This document shows positions 44,197-55,000 of a stretch of DNA of 64,000 nucleotides, piece after piece; positions within the stretch are counted from its first letter, which is position 1, and every line of letters starts with the position of its first letter. The DNA is from Microcyclospora pomicola. Taxonomy: Eukaryota > Ascomycota > Dothideomycetes > Capnodiales. The notes under the pieces were generated by a model. That model searched no databases. It was not told the DNA's origin and worked only from the letters and a program-made list of their open reading frames with translations. The stretch spans positions 66,030-130,029 of the forward strand of contig NHNY01000024.1 in assembly GCA_002786065.1 (NCBI GenBank), in the 5' to 3' direction. The position numbers and the translations under genes were made by a program.

Positions 44197-44604
44197 ATGG
44201 CCGAGGAGGATTTCGAGATCGACCCGGCCATTGCGGCGGCCATGGGCTTTTCCGGCTTCGGCATGCAACAGAGCAAGAAACGGAAATTCGATATCAACGA
44301 TGGCTACGTAGATCCGGACCTGAGCAACAATACTCGGGACTCCCAAGGCCAAGGCAATGGGGCCAACAGCTTACCATTGGGGACCAAAATGGAGGATAGG
44401 ATATCCCTTGAAACGGAGACTTCTCTGCCCCCGCGACAGGTCGCCACAGAGACAAACGCGTCGCTTACGAGTAGCACATTGAAACCTAGCGAGGCCAGTC
44501 TCGACGCACTTCGCCGTGGTGTGAAGAACGAAAACGGTGACATGGTTTACTATCTGCCGAGCTTCCTCGAAGATCCCTGGGAGAAGCTGAGGCAGCGGGA
44601 GTGA
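44197..44604 (+). CDS. Small hydrophilic protein, unrecognised
   Basis: A single exon of 135 residues starting at the ATG at 44197, MAEEDFEIDPAIAAAMGFSG. I do not recognise the family. The N-terminal 35 residues look constrained: an acidic start, a short Ala-rich helix, a Met-Gly-Phe turn, and a basic KKRKFD cluster that could be a nuclear signal. The middle is Ser/Thr/Asn-rich and probably disordered. The end, DMVYYLPSFLEDPWEKL, is aromatic and again looks conserved, a pattern seen in small adaptor proteins. Codon use and position between AIP1 (189 bp, divergent) and the calpain gene (convergent) support a real gene. No function is claimed. Confidence 0.75.
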   Translation: MAEEDFEIDPAIAAAMGFSGFGMQQSKKRKFDINDGYVDPDLSNNTRDSQGQGNGANSLPLGTKMEDRISLETETSLPPRQVATETNASLTSSTLKPSEASLDALRRGVKNENGDMVYYLPSFLEDPWEKLRQRE

Positions 44605-44815
44605 CGAGACGCTCTAAAGTTGCGCAATAAATCAATGCTAGTCAATGATTGAGTCGGGAAATGCAGCCTGCGACGAGTGACCCGGCTAGTTTCTTTGGTG
44701 CTTGCTATCATACTGGTGCCATGTGAACCTGGAGACCAGAACATCTCGAGCCTCCTTGACGCGACCAGGATGAGCTTTCAGCTTGTGATCTCGATAACAT
44801 CTCGCATACCCGCTC

Positions 44816-47577
44816 TCACGCTTCAACTTCGTCTTTCAGTACCGTGATCTGAGCGCGCGAGCTCAAGGAGTATACTCTGAGACCCAGCACGCACAAGGCA
44901 TTCCAAGGATCATCACCGAAAATCATATCGTTTCCGTCATCCGTCTCATCATCCGATGATCCAAATTCGACTGGTCCATCGCTATACATTATGTTAGCAA
45001 CAAGTTTGTCAGAACTTCGAAAGTGGCGAAACTCACATCTCGGAATCCCAGTCAAAGTCGTCATCGTCGAGCTCTTCCGGTGCTTCCACAGGAGAGTCGT
45101 ATGCATCGTCAGCTTGGTCTGGCTCGATCGGGCTCACGTCTGGGCGATCGCTTTGCGGAACTGCCTGTTGCTGAGCATCAAGCTTAAGCCCAGAGAGATC
45201 TCTTGACAATTCCTCGCCAGCATCTGTCGTTTCATCCTTCGCTGCATTGTCTTGGGCTTCCTGTTCACTCTTGCTCTCCGTTGCAGGTTGTTCGTCGCCT
45301 TGCGCGGCAGAAGTCTCCACCTTCAATGACTCTTCCGTTGGCGGATCAGCAGTCGTCTTGTCTGAAACAATCTGTGTTGTGGCAACATCGGTCGAGCTCG
45401 CAGGGGTAACCTCATCGCCTGTACTAGCCTCTACGTCTGTAGACTCGACCTGTTCCTCACGAGTCTCCGGGGCCGGCTTCTCCCCGGACTTCTCTTTGCG
45501 CTCCAGTTCCAATTGTTTCCGCCTCTCTCGCATAGCAGTATCGATTCTTTTCTTCCTCAGCCTGCCTCGCGCATTCTCTTCTTTGTTGAGCCGTCGTTCC
45601 TTCTTCATATCTTTCTTCTGCTTCATCTTCAAATCGAGCTTGTTCTGCTTCTTCACATTCTCCTCCATCGCGCGGCGATTCCCTTTGGCATGTGCATAGT
45701 CATAGCGTCGACCAACATCCAACAATTTCTCTTTGCGTTCAATGGCATATCTCTTGATGGCTTCCTCTGCTGTATCCCGGTCCATGGATCGCGTGGGAGT
45801 CACTTTAAAGATGACATTATACGTGCCTGGATCGAGATTCTCCAGTTCAGCAGAGACGGATCGGGTGGACACCGAATCATTACCACTGCTGTGCATACTT
45901 CGCACCAACCACTCGTCTTCATGCCCTTCCTTGTAGACACGGAAGTGGAGCGAGTACTCATAGCGTCCGCGGAGTCCATCGAAATAGCGATCGTCTGGCT
46001 GTGACAGCACCACGACAACGGAAGTTTTCTCACTGATGGAGAATTGAAACTTCGTATCGTGATAATCGACAGTCCATGGTATGCTCACACTGGTCCACTG
46101 TTGGGCAACCTGCCACTCCGCGCTGAACAAACGCACTCGATTGATGGTAGGGAAATGCTTCAAGAAGTCCTCGTAGGTCATCCAGAACAGGCCATCGTCC
46201 CCAAAAGTGTGTTGCTAATATCTTCGTCAGCTTCCACGCGATGGATTTACGCTCTGCTTCGTACTCACCAACTTGGTCATAAGCTCCGGAGTCCACAGCT
46301 TGCTACCGTCACTCCAGTCACCTTCCCACTCCTTCATTCCCCACGGATTGCGAACCTTGAGCAATTTCAGGTCGCCTTCTTCCCAAGCTTGCATGACAGC
46401 ATATGCATGGCCACCAACGACACCTTTGGTATCCACAAAACGAGAGCCGCCGCCGAACAAATATTTGTCATTGACTTGGCTGAGCTGTTCCCTCCAGAAC
46501 CGCTCTTTGTTCATGATATCCTCCGGATTGATGACAACACCCACGCCACCGGTCAGGTCTTCGATGCCCTCGGATGCCCATCCTCCTTCGATAGCACAAT
46601 AATCGCCGTGTGCCTTGGCGAACGCTTTCTCAATGAGAGGAAGCCAAGTCTCGTTAGACTTGCAGTGTGAGAAGTACAAAGCCTCGCCTCCACGTTGCAT
46701 GCCTTCCCGGAGTTTGTCCTGATCCGACCAAAGTCCGAGCCCTTTCTTCCCATCTGGATTCCAATCGCGAACCACGGTCAGGCCGTCTTCATCGCCGATT
46801 TTGAGATACAACTTGTCGTCGATGACCTCGTGGATCCATTCGCCGTCTGAGTGAATGTGTCAGTGGCTATGTTTCATTCCTGTCATGGGACTTACCCCTG
46901 TAGAACACAAAGCCATAGACACCGACCTCGGGATCATGAGCCACGCAGATTGTGTCGATCAGTTCTTTCTTCGCACTAATGGCCATCAACGCGGCCAGAA
47001 ACCAGCAGTCGCCGCCGCCACCCTGATGCACGTCCGTCGCCGAGGCCCCATCGATGAAAAACTGCGGTTTGTCGAAAATATCCTCAACCCGCTTTACCCA
47101 CGGGGGACCTCCCATCTCATCCAGAATGTCCGGACAACGCTGTCTGAGGCTCATGAAACAATACGGGTTCGCCTCCAGATCGAACACGGCATCCCGGTAC
47201 TTTTGGTTCAATCTGGTACACTCTTTTTTGATGGCTTCCACTTTCGCTATGCACTCCGCCCTGGCTTCTTCCAGCGACTTGGCGGCGTTCTCTCTCACTT
47301 GGAGACCCTCCTCAGGACCGGCAGCGATGTCGCGCTTTTTCTCTGCTACCTTACGCGCTGCCGAGGAAACCCGTTTGGCTCGCTTTGGCTCCAGCGCGAG
47401 GAACTTGTCCCAAGCGGGATAAAAAGAGTCATCTCGATACCCTGTAGGGACCGCTGAATCTTGTGGGTTATCACTTTCGGGAGGAGGATCATCGACGATT
47501 CTGATCGGGAATGGAACTGGGCCTGGAGTATCAGCTTCATCCGAGTTCCAGGTCAGTGGCGGGAAACGGGTCCTCAT
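44816..47577 (-). CDS. Calpain-family cysteine protease
   Basis: Four exons (47577-46896, 46846-46269, 46214-45037, 44981-44816) give 867 residues, all phases agreeing. The ATG at 47577 was chosen; the frame runs on upstream to a TTG only. The C2 protease core has the catalytic triad: Cys191 in GGGGDCWFLAAL, His about 374 in VVGGHAYAVMQ, and Asn about 396 in LLKVRNPWG. A C2-like or calpain-type beta domain follows (FQFSISEKTSVVVVL). After about 600 comes a Lys/Arg/Glu-rich coiled coil, then an acidic Thr/Glu-rich tail. No MIT domain or EF-hands were seen, so it is not a typical PalB/Rim13 or animal calpain. The substrate is unknown. Calcium dependence cannot be judged from sequence. Confidence 0.9.
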
Positions 47578-48324
47578 GTTGCCGTGTGGTTTATGAGTTC
47601 CAACTCTGGTCAAGTATATGTGAGTATCTCTCTCCTGCAGATCAGGCTTGGATGATCACCCTAGTTTGTCCGCAAGGAAATAGAATTGCAGGAAGCCCCA
47701 GTATAGCAAGTGGGCAGGTCACTTCCTTGAGGAGGCCGTTGCAAGACAAATGAGCATGTCCCACCGCCATTATATACACGAAGCAGGCGGCCCCCAAATT
47801 GCTAGAACAAAGTGGCTGACGTCCAGAGAGCCGTTTCATTAGCCAACGATCACACCGGAGATCTAGCCTCTACGCCGGGGCTGAAGTGTTCTGCAAACCT
47901 GGTGAGGCTGAACAACAGCTTCAAACCCTGATCCTTGCAAGGCCGCCAGCTGGTATGTGGGCTTGAAGTTATACATGATATCAACGAACTGGCGTGTTGA
48001 CGATGTGGAGAACATGTCAGGTAATTACTGCGGGAGATGCGTAGGTGATACTACTAGTCATTCAGCTTCGTTCGTGTTAAGTCGTTTCGCTGCAGGTTCG
48101 CATGTGATGAGTCTCGGTCATGAAGTTGTGCCTGAGGAACGCCAGCCGTATCGATATGGATATACGCACGTGACAATGACGCGGCTGTGTCCGGCTTAGC
48201 TGATCACCTACAAGTTCTCTTGTATGCTCGTGACATAGCTCATCGCTCGAATATCATCCACCACTTGTACTCCTTCACTCTCCATCTATCCCATTGGCAG
48301 AACACCACATCCGCCACATACAAT
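47578..48324. other. Divergent intergenic region
   Basis: About 750 bases between the calpain and RRM-protein start codons. No gene or RNA was recognised. Confidence 0.5.
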
Positions 48325-49220
48325 ATGTCTCGAGGAGGTGGAACCACACTGTACGTGACCGGCTTCGGCAGTGGCACACGCGCTCGCGACTTGGCCTATG
48401 AATTCGAACGGTACGTCCTGTCTAAAAATTGGGCGAGATACCCAAGTGTAACAACTGCTGACCTCACCTATAGCTATGGACGTCTAGTGCGCTGCGATAT
48501 CCCTGCTCCGCGCACCGCTTCCAGCAGACTGTAAGCAGGCTCTGAAATATATGTCGATGTGTGCAAGATTAACATCTTCTTTAGCTTCGCATTCGTGGAA
48601 TATGAATCTCGCCGTGACGCCGACGATGCCTACCACGAGATGCACAACAAGCCCATGGGGCGCGACGATCTGCTGAAAATCGAGGTAAGCTGCAGCATAG
48701 GCCGAGCTTCACGAAACCCTGATATTGACAATGGTATTAGTGGGCACGTACACCTCCATCGGCTTCTTGGAGGTTTGACGCTGGTCGTGGGCCGCGTGAT
48801 CGGTCCCCCCGCCGCGGCGGAGGAGGTCGCGCACGTTCCGGCTCCCCTCGGGGTGGCCGTGGAGGTCGTTACGAGGACGATCGTGAGTCTCGAGGCGATC
48901 GTGAACCTCGTGGCAACCGTGACCGTGAAAGGGACTACGATCGTCGTGATCGACGCGACCGCGATCGCACACGCAGCCCCGACGGTGATCGCGATCGTGA
49001 CATGAAGGACCGCGACCGCGACGAGGACCGCGATGGCGACCGTGAGCCCCGTGACCGCGAGTACGAACGTGAGAACGGGACAAACGGCGAGGAAAGCAAG
49101 GGTAAGTGCATCACTCCCGTGCTGAAGCACGAATGCTAACAGCTTTCAGAACGCGATGAACGCGATGAAGCACCAGCACCCGCACCCGCGGCACAAGACG
49201 ACCTCGATACCGCCGAGTAG
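48325..49220 (+). CDS. RRM protein with arginine-rich tail (SR-like)
   Basis: Five exons (48325-48410, 48474-48530, 48585-48684, 48741-49101, 49150-49220) give 224 residues. One RRM (about 7-81) has RNP2 LYVTGF and RNP1 FAFVEYES. A Gly/Arg/Ser part follows ([20 protein letters not shown]), then a long alternating Arg-Asp/Arg-Glu tail and an Ala-Pro C-terminus. The layout is that of an SR-family splicing factor such as fungal Srp1, though RD/RE repeats outnumber RS. It most likely acts in nuclear mRNA splicing or export. Five exons in 0.9 kb make it the most intron-dense gene here, as common for splicing regulators that control their own mRNA. The tail gives long open frames on the other strand, which are by-products of the repeat. 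Confidence 0.88.
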
Positions 49221-49788
49221 AGCACACCGACTACCGAGTAAAAGTGGAGCACATCACCCCTGCCTCCAAGGATTGATGCAACAGCATGGGTATACAAGAG
49301 CAAGGCAGATGGTACAAAATTGACATAGTAGCTTTCGACAGTCCCCGGTCGAACGTCCCTCGATCGTACATACGAACGCGAACGCGAACCGAATCGGCCG
49401 AACGGTCCCTATCATCGATCCCGAATTCGAATTATGCGTCTATCCCCGAGCAGACACCTGCAATATCGTTCTCCCATCGTCATCGTCGTCCAACCGCCCA
49501 TCTCTACCCACTCGTCGCTCCCCTCCTCGATCATTCCGTCGTCCCCCCTCGAATCGAACGATCCCCGACCCCCGAATCTCGATGGTCCTTCGCCGCCGCT
49601 CATGCTGATATACTGTCTTGGTGTTCGGTAGGCTATTTCCTCATATTGTCTATATCACCTGCCGTGTGAGCCAGTAGCAGTTGCTCAGGATTGCAACAAA
49701 TTCAGGAAAGGTAAGGGGCTCAAAACAATGCAGGTTTACAATATAGTTGCATAGAAGAAACGAACAAAAGTGGCGGTTGGCAAATGCT
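49221..49788. other. Convergent intergenic region
   Basis: About 570 bases between the RRM gene and the transporter gene. It has CGATC/GAACGCGAACGCGAAC-type short repeats near 49340-49410 but no recognised gene. Confidence 0.45.
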
Positions 49789-51456
49789 CTATCTGAGATC
49801 GTCCGACCTCTTTCTATGGCTACTGCTACTGCTATCGACATCAGAACCTGAAGGCTTCCTCCAGGTGTTGTTTAAGTCTTCGTCTATAGTCAGACTTTCC
49901 CGTATGAGAGCAGAAGTACTTTCCCGTCCAATCATTTCGCCGTTCTGCATTGGTAACATGCCCTGCCGCTCATTCGACAACGTCTTCATGCCAATTTCCT
50001 CTCCCAATGTCTCTTGCCCAGCCTTGCGCGCAGCCTTTCTCATGTTGTAGTACTTTAGATAGTTGTATGCCGCAATCGACGCAATCGTGACAAACAGGCC
50101 GGAAATGTTGATTGGCGATAACTCATCGCCGAACGCGATTCCGGCTGCGCTGATGGTCAGGACTTCTTTGAAAATACCGCAGACCGACAATGTCACGACT
50201 GACGTGCGTTTGAGCAATGCGAACTCGGCCGCGACCATCAGAAACGCTAGAAAGCCAGGGAACAGGAGGATGGTGAGGCTCAGCAGTAGGCCTTTCTCAG
50301 AGGCCAGCGTATCAAAGCCGATGGCGAGATTCTTAGGGCCCTCGATCGGCAACGCCAGCACGATCAACGCGAGGAACATGACGGGGGTGAGGAAGAAGAT
50401 GGAGCTGAACGGGTTGCTGGTGGCGGGGTTGCGCAGCAGCAGGATCTGGGTCAGCGACCAGCGCAGGCCCGAGCAGAAGGAGGCGGTGATGACGAGGATG
50501 AAGCCCAGTGCGTTGAACGCCGTCTCGCCGGCGACCATCATGATGACGCCCCCGGTCATCAGCGCGATGATCATACACAGCCGCCACGTCGGCTGCTCCA
50601 GCCGGAACACGAACGCGAACAGCAGCACGAACGCCAGCACCGACGACTTGCACATGGTGAAGAAGGTCAGCGAGATGAAGCGCAGACTGAAATTGCCCAG
50701 CCCGATGTCTAGCGCTGTCGCGGTCGAGCAAGGAGAGATGCGCGTGAGGTAGAACCAGCGCGTCATCAGGGGCGCGGGTTTGGCGGCCTGTGTCGAGTCG
50801 AGCGAGGTGTATTCCGGTGCCGCATTGGAGTTTGCAGTGGACGAGGCGAGCTGACTCCGCCCCGGCCGCAGGGCTGGGAAGAAATAGAGCACCGACGCGG
50901 CGAGCGAGAACTGGATCAGCATGTGCAGGCTGGTGGTGAACAGCGGGAAGTGGAAGTCGAGGTTCTCCTTGGAGAACATCCACTTGTTGTACACCGAGAT
51001 GGAGATGCTGAAGCTGTACCACAGCGCGATGAGGATCGCGTTGATGATCACGCCACGCCAGAAACTCGCTTTGGCGAGGGCCTGGCCTTCAGCGGTCGTG
51101 CCTCTTCCTTGACTGGTAGGGGCGTGGTCGCCCATATCATCGTCCTCCTCGTGTCCTGTTCTTGCTCCCCCACCACCGCCGCCGCCAAATTGTACGTCCA
51201 ATCCGCCGTCTCGTCTTCTTCGCCGTCGCCGGTGCTTGCGCTCGGTATGTGTGAGACCGGTCTCTTCGTCGTCGTCCTCGTCATCATGTTCGTCGTCCGA
51301 GTCCAGTAAGTCATCCAAGTCCGTGTCGGAAGCGTGGAAATCCCCATTCGCTTTCCGTTCCGCCATGGTCGTCGGCCGCTCCTCGTTATTCGCGGTCCGG
51401 TATGCCATCGAGCCGCTTTCTTGCCCATGCGAAGTAGAATTTGATTCATAGGCCAT
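49789..51456 (-). CDS. Triose-phosphate/nucleotide-sugar transporter family protein (SLC35C2-like)
   Basis: A single exon of 555 residues with ATG at 51456. The N-terminal about 130 residues are cytosolic and unusual: acidic (DDEHDDEDDDEETG), then eight Arg in ERKHRRRRRRRDGG, then a Gly run. From about 130 to 445 there are roughly ten membrane helices typical of the DUF250/TPT fold, with SISVYNKWMFS at the first, DIGLGNFSLRFISLTFFTMC, and SLTQILLLRNPATSNP. The closest named group is SLC35C2, a Golgi transporter, but the substrate is unknown. The C-tail (about 110 residues) is polar. The high-GC core also gives long open frames in other frames, which are shadows. Confidence 0.88.
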   Translation of the reverse strand: MAYESNSTSHGQESGSMAYRTANNEERPTTMAERKANGDFHASDTDLDDLLDSDDEHDDEDDDEETGLTHTERKHRRRRRRRDGGLDVQFGGGGGGGARTGHEEDDDMGDHAPTSQGRGTTAEGQALAKASFWRGVIINAILIALWYSFSISISVYNKWMFSKENLDFHFPLFTTSLHMLIQFSLAASVLYFFPALRPGRSQLASSTANSNAAPEYTSLDSTQAAKPAPLMTRWFYLTRISPCSTATALDIGLGNFSLRFISLTFFTMCKSSVLAFVLLFAFVFRLEQPTWRLCMIIALMTGGVIMMVAGETAFNALGFILVITASFCSGLRWSLTQILLLRNPATSNPFSSIFFLTPVMFLALIVLALPIEGPKNLAIGFDTLASEKGLLLSLTILLFPGFLAFLMVAAEFALLKRTSVVTLSVCGIFKEVLTISAAGIAFGDELSPINISGLFVTIASIAAYNYLKYYNMRKAARKAGQETLGEEIGMKTLSNERQGMLPMQNGEMIGRESTSALIRESLTIDEDLNNTWRKPSGSDVDSSSSSHRKRSDDLR

Positions 51457-52050
51457 CGATGGTGCTAGGGAACGTTCCCGGTTTGGTCACTTCGTCGCTG
51501 TGGCAGAAATGCGCTTGCATGTCATGCATTCATGGGAGTGGTACAGTGACGATGAGACGGTGAGTTCATTGCGTGGCGGCAGTAATCTGTTGGACTTGTC
51601 GTAAGAAGCGCATTGCCATGGTAGCGGTCTACTGAAGGCTGCATAGGAGTACTGCAGTCTGGCCTCCATCAAAGTCACGTATCTCTCTCCCGAGTCCCCG
51701 ACTCCGTCCCTGAACGTCTGGACCTAACGTGCCACGTGCTCGAGCTTGCTAACAAAGTTTGAGACTGTCTATCATGCCATTGAACTCAGAATCAGGCAAA
51801 CAAGTTCGATGGTGATGAGCATGAAACACTGAGAATCACAGAGTCATCTCATTCTTAATGTCCTACGTGCCGGACTCTAATGGGGCTGATATCTCGTCAT
51901 TCATTCCGCGTGTGATCTTCCTCCACTCCGTACCAACGTTACACTACGTGAAATCGACCAATGCTCACCCCGGCGAATGCAACCACCGGTTGACAGCGCT
52001 TTACCCAACAATCATTCCGTGGCAAGTGTCCGAATCGTGAAATGCTACGT
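51457..52050. other. Intergenic region
   Basis: About 590 bases between the transporter start and the LTN1 stop. No gene or RNA was recognised. Confidence 0.5.
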
Positions 52051-55000
52051 TCAGTTGAACGAGAACGGGTTCCGACAAAGTGGGCACGTGCTGGCATTGC
52101 TGGTCTTGAACCACTTGTGCAGACAGCTGCCGTGGAACAAGTGTTTGCATGTCGGGCAACGCTTCGTGGGCAGTTGCTTGTCGCCGCTGATGATGGAGTA
52201 GCAGATGGCACACTCTGTTTGGCCTTTGAGTGCTCCGGTAACGTTTTTCTGCCAGACACTCAACCCATCGGTTATCGAACCGTTCTGAGAGATCATGTTA
52301 GCCACAACAGGTTCCATCCCTCAATATATTGGATGATTCAGACTTACCGAGAATATGATGACGCCGCGGCAGTTTCGGAGCCAGCTCTGCCATTTCTCCT
52401 CTTTGACGGCTACCCGATTAATGCTCAGAACTTCTGCCGAAGTAAGGGGATATGCTTCGGGAAGCACGACTTTGATGGCCATAGTCTGTTCATCGACAAG
52501 GTAACTGACGGTGATTTCCTTACTCTTCATGCCGACCTTGACGGTCATCTTTTCGTACTCGGGGTCTTCCTTGACGCTCTTTTCCGACCATTCCGCCACA
52601 GCCTCGAGTGATGCGTTCACGATTAGCGGACTGATGTATTTCGCCGTCCATGTCTCGACTGCCTGGGAGGTCTGACGAGAGCGAACATCAAGATAGTAGC
52701 TCTTGACCGAACTGGGTAGGTTGATCAGCGCAAGGTAGTACAGATGGATGAGCAACCACTGAACGTCTTTCTCAGGGGATGGCTCGATATCAGGCGTGTA
52801 ATTCTGAACGTCGAACTTCGATGCGTCGACAGGCCGACCCCTGGTATGTCCCAAGAAGTCAAAGGCGAGGCTGAGGAAGCTACCAAGGTATGCGCCATCT
52901 TTCAGTTGCTCAATGTAATCGTTCTTGACACGGTAGCTGGAGTTTTGGAAGTGATCGAAAAGCAGGCGCCAGCTGTAGAGATAACCTTGGAGCGGACGCG
53001 GCATTGCTCGTTGGAAATCAGCACTTGCAAGTGAGTCCAGTGTCGGTGCTTCCAAGAGTAGGGACATGAGTTCGTCGGGTAGTCGTGCGGTCTTATCGTC
53101 CAACGCAGCATCGAAGGAAATTTGTTCTTGCGCGGCCGGGATCGCATTGTGCAAGAGATCAAATGCAGCCTGCTGTATGGCACGGGATGGTGCGTAAAGG
53201 AGTGGGTACAGCTCATCAGCATCTCCCAGTGGTTGCTGTGGAAGCTGAGCTATCTGTCGGGCGAGTAGTCCATGAGTGACCTGAAGGGGTTGGTGCTTGT
53301 CGTCTGAAATTGCATTCCTAGACTTCAACAGGTAGACAAGACTGCCATAGACTTGCTTTTCTGCCTCTTTGAACGCCTCGACGAGATCCTCGTTGGGTTC
53401 GTCGAGTCTCGTAAGCTTCTGCATAGTAGCGAATAACTGAAGAGTAGCGTGCAGCAGCAGAATTTCCTCCTCGTTAATGACAGAGCCATCTGTGGCTTTC
53501 CCATTCAATGACCAGAAACTGGTCAAGTATGATAGTATCTGCGTCCAATGCTCACCGTACATATCCTGCATTCCTGGGAGGAGCATGGCCAATGCTTTGC
53601 AGATCTCAGCAGACATTGTGGAGCTAGTGTCAGTTGTCAAGACTGGAATAAGATGCTTGACGAGGAAGATTAATCGTTGTTTGGCAATGCCATCCACAGC
53701 ATCTTCTTGAGTGTGGAGGATGGCATTGAGCAACACGAGTTGTCCAAGTCCTTTGTCTGCTTTTTCGGTATTTGCAGTGTCGAAACCAGTCAAATCAGCT
53801 ACTAGCTCGTTACAGTACCTAGCAAGTGACGGCGCGCTGCCGAGCGGTGATTGGAACCCTACAATACACGTCAGGATGGATGCGACATTCTTCCCGGATC
53901 GGCTTGCTTTCAGATGCTCTTCGGCCGCTTTTGTGGATTGTGTGTTGTGGCCGTGAAGCTCGAAAAGATTGGAGTTAGCATTAGCCAAAGCGAGATGGAT
54001 GTAATAAGATATCGCAGGTCTCTCGCCATACTCGACTTGCAAACTCTCAAGTGCCTCGATGAAATGCGAGTATTCTGTCAGCTCCTCGGTGCTGGACATC
54101 AAAGTCGGAGCCATGTTTTTCCAGCAGGTACTCAAAGTGGAGTTGGCCTCTGTGAGGAAATCGAAAATCGCCGGTTCAAGCTCCTGATTTGCATGAGGGT
54201 GCCACAGGTTGTTGACCCCGACAACACTGAGGTTGTCCTCGGTGAGAAGTACTGACATGTAGAGAAGAGCAACCATTCTCGCTTTCGTCTCGCTTTGCGA
54301 CTCATACACCTTGAGTATGTCTGTTTCCCGCAACAGCCAAGCAACATAGATCGCTATACGCAGTGCTTGCGAGAGACCCTCTCGGTCCAAGGGAATTGGA
54401 CTCGACCTTTGATCATGGTTGCCAGGCGGAAGGAGGTAGGCACCGCCTCCCAGTGTGCTGAGAATAGCCAGTGACGGGCAGGGAGGCTCGACAGCATCTA
54501 CAAGCGCGGTCGCCCATACATCGAAGCTAGGGATGACTTCTGATGGGTTCTCAACATGACTTTCGGAGCCTTCCTCGAAGCCTAGGATACGGTTCATCAA
54601 GTCTTGCAGTGTGTCTATTGCAGGTGATTGTGGTCCAATAGACTCTAACCCGCGAAGGACAACACCATACTTTGCTTCGGTTCCTGCATCTCCGATTGCA
54701 GATGACAGCCGAGCTGCCAACGCTGTAGCCTTGGTCGCAACCTCATCATTCGTAGATTGTTCCATCCGAATGACGCCAGGAAGAAGCTGCTCACTAGTGG
54801 CGTTTGATTTTGCCATGTATGCCTGTACAACGGACTGGCTTGTCCGCGAGATGGTATCAAGGGCAAGTAGAGCAGTATCACTCGAGCTAGAGGTTGATAG
54901 AGAGGCAGTAAGTCGAGACAGCATTTCGTCAACAGTTTCCGGGTTCAAGGCGCCAAGATTTACTAACGATGAGAACAATGTTGAGTCTTCCAGGTTAGTG

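Noticed and set aside
48630-49130. Hydrophobic Thr/Val/Ala-rich antisense frame under the RRM gene
   Set aside because: It is the complement of the Arg-Asp repeat codons, not a membrane protein gene.
50333-51022. 229-codon frame overlapping the transporter on the same strand
   Set aside because: The transporter frame has ten clear membrane helices; this one is His/Arg/Ala-rich noise.
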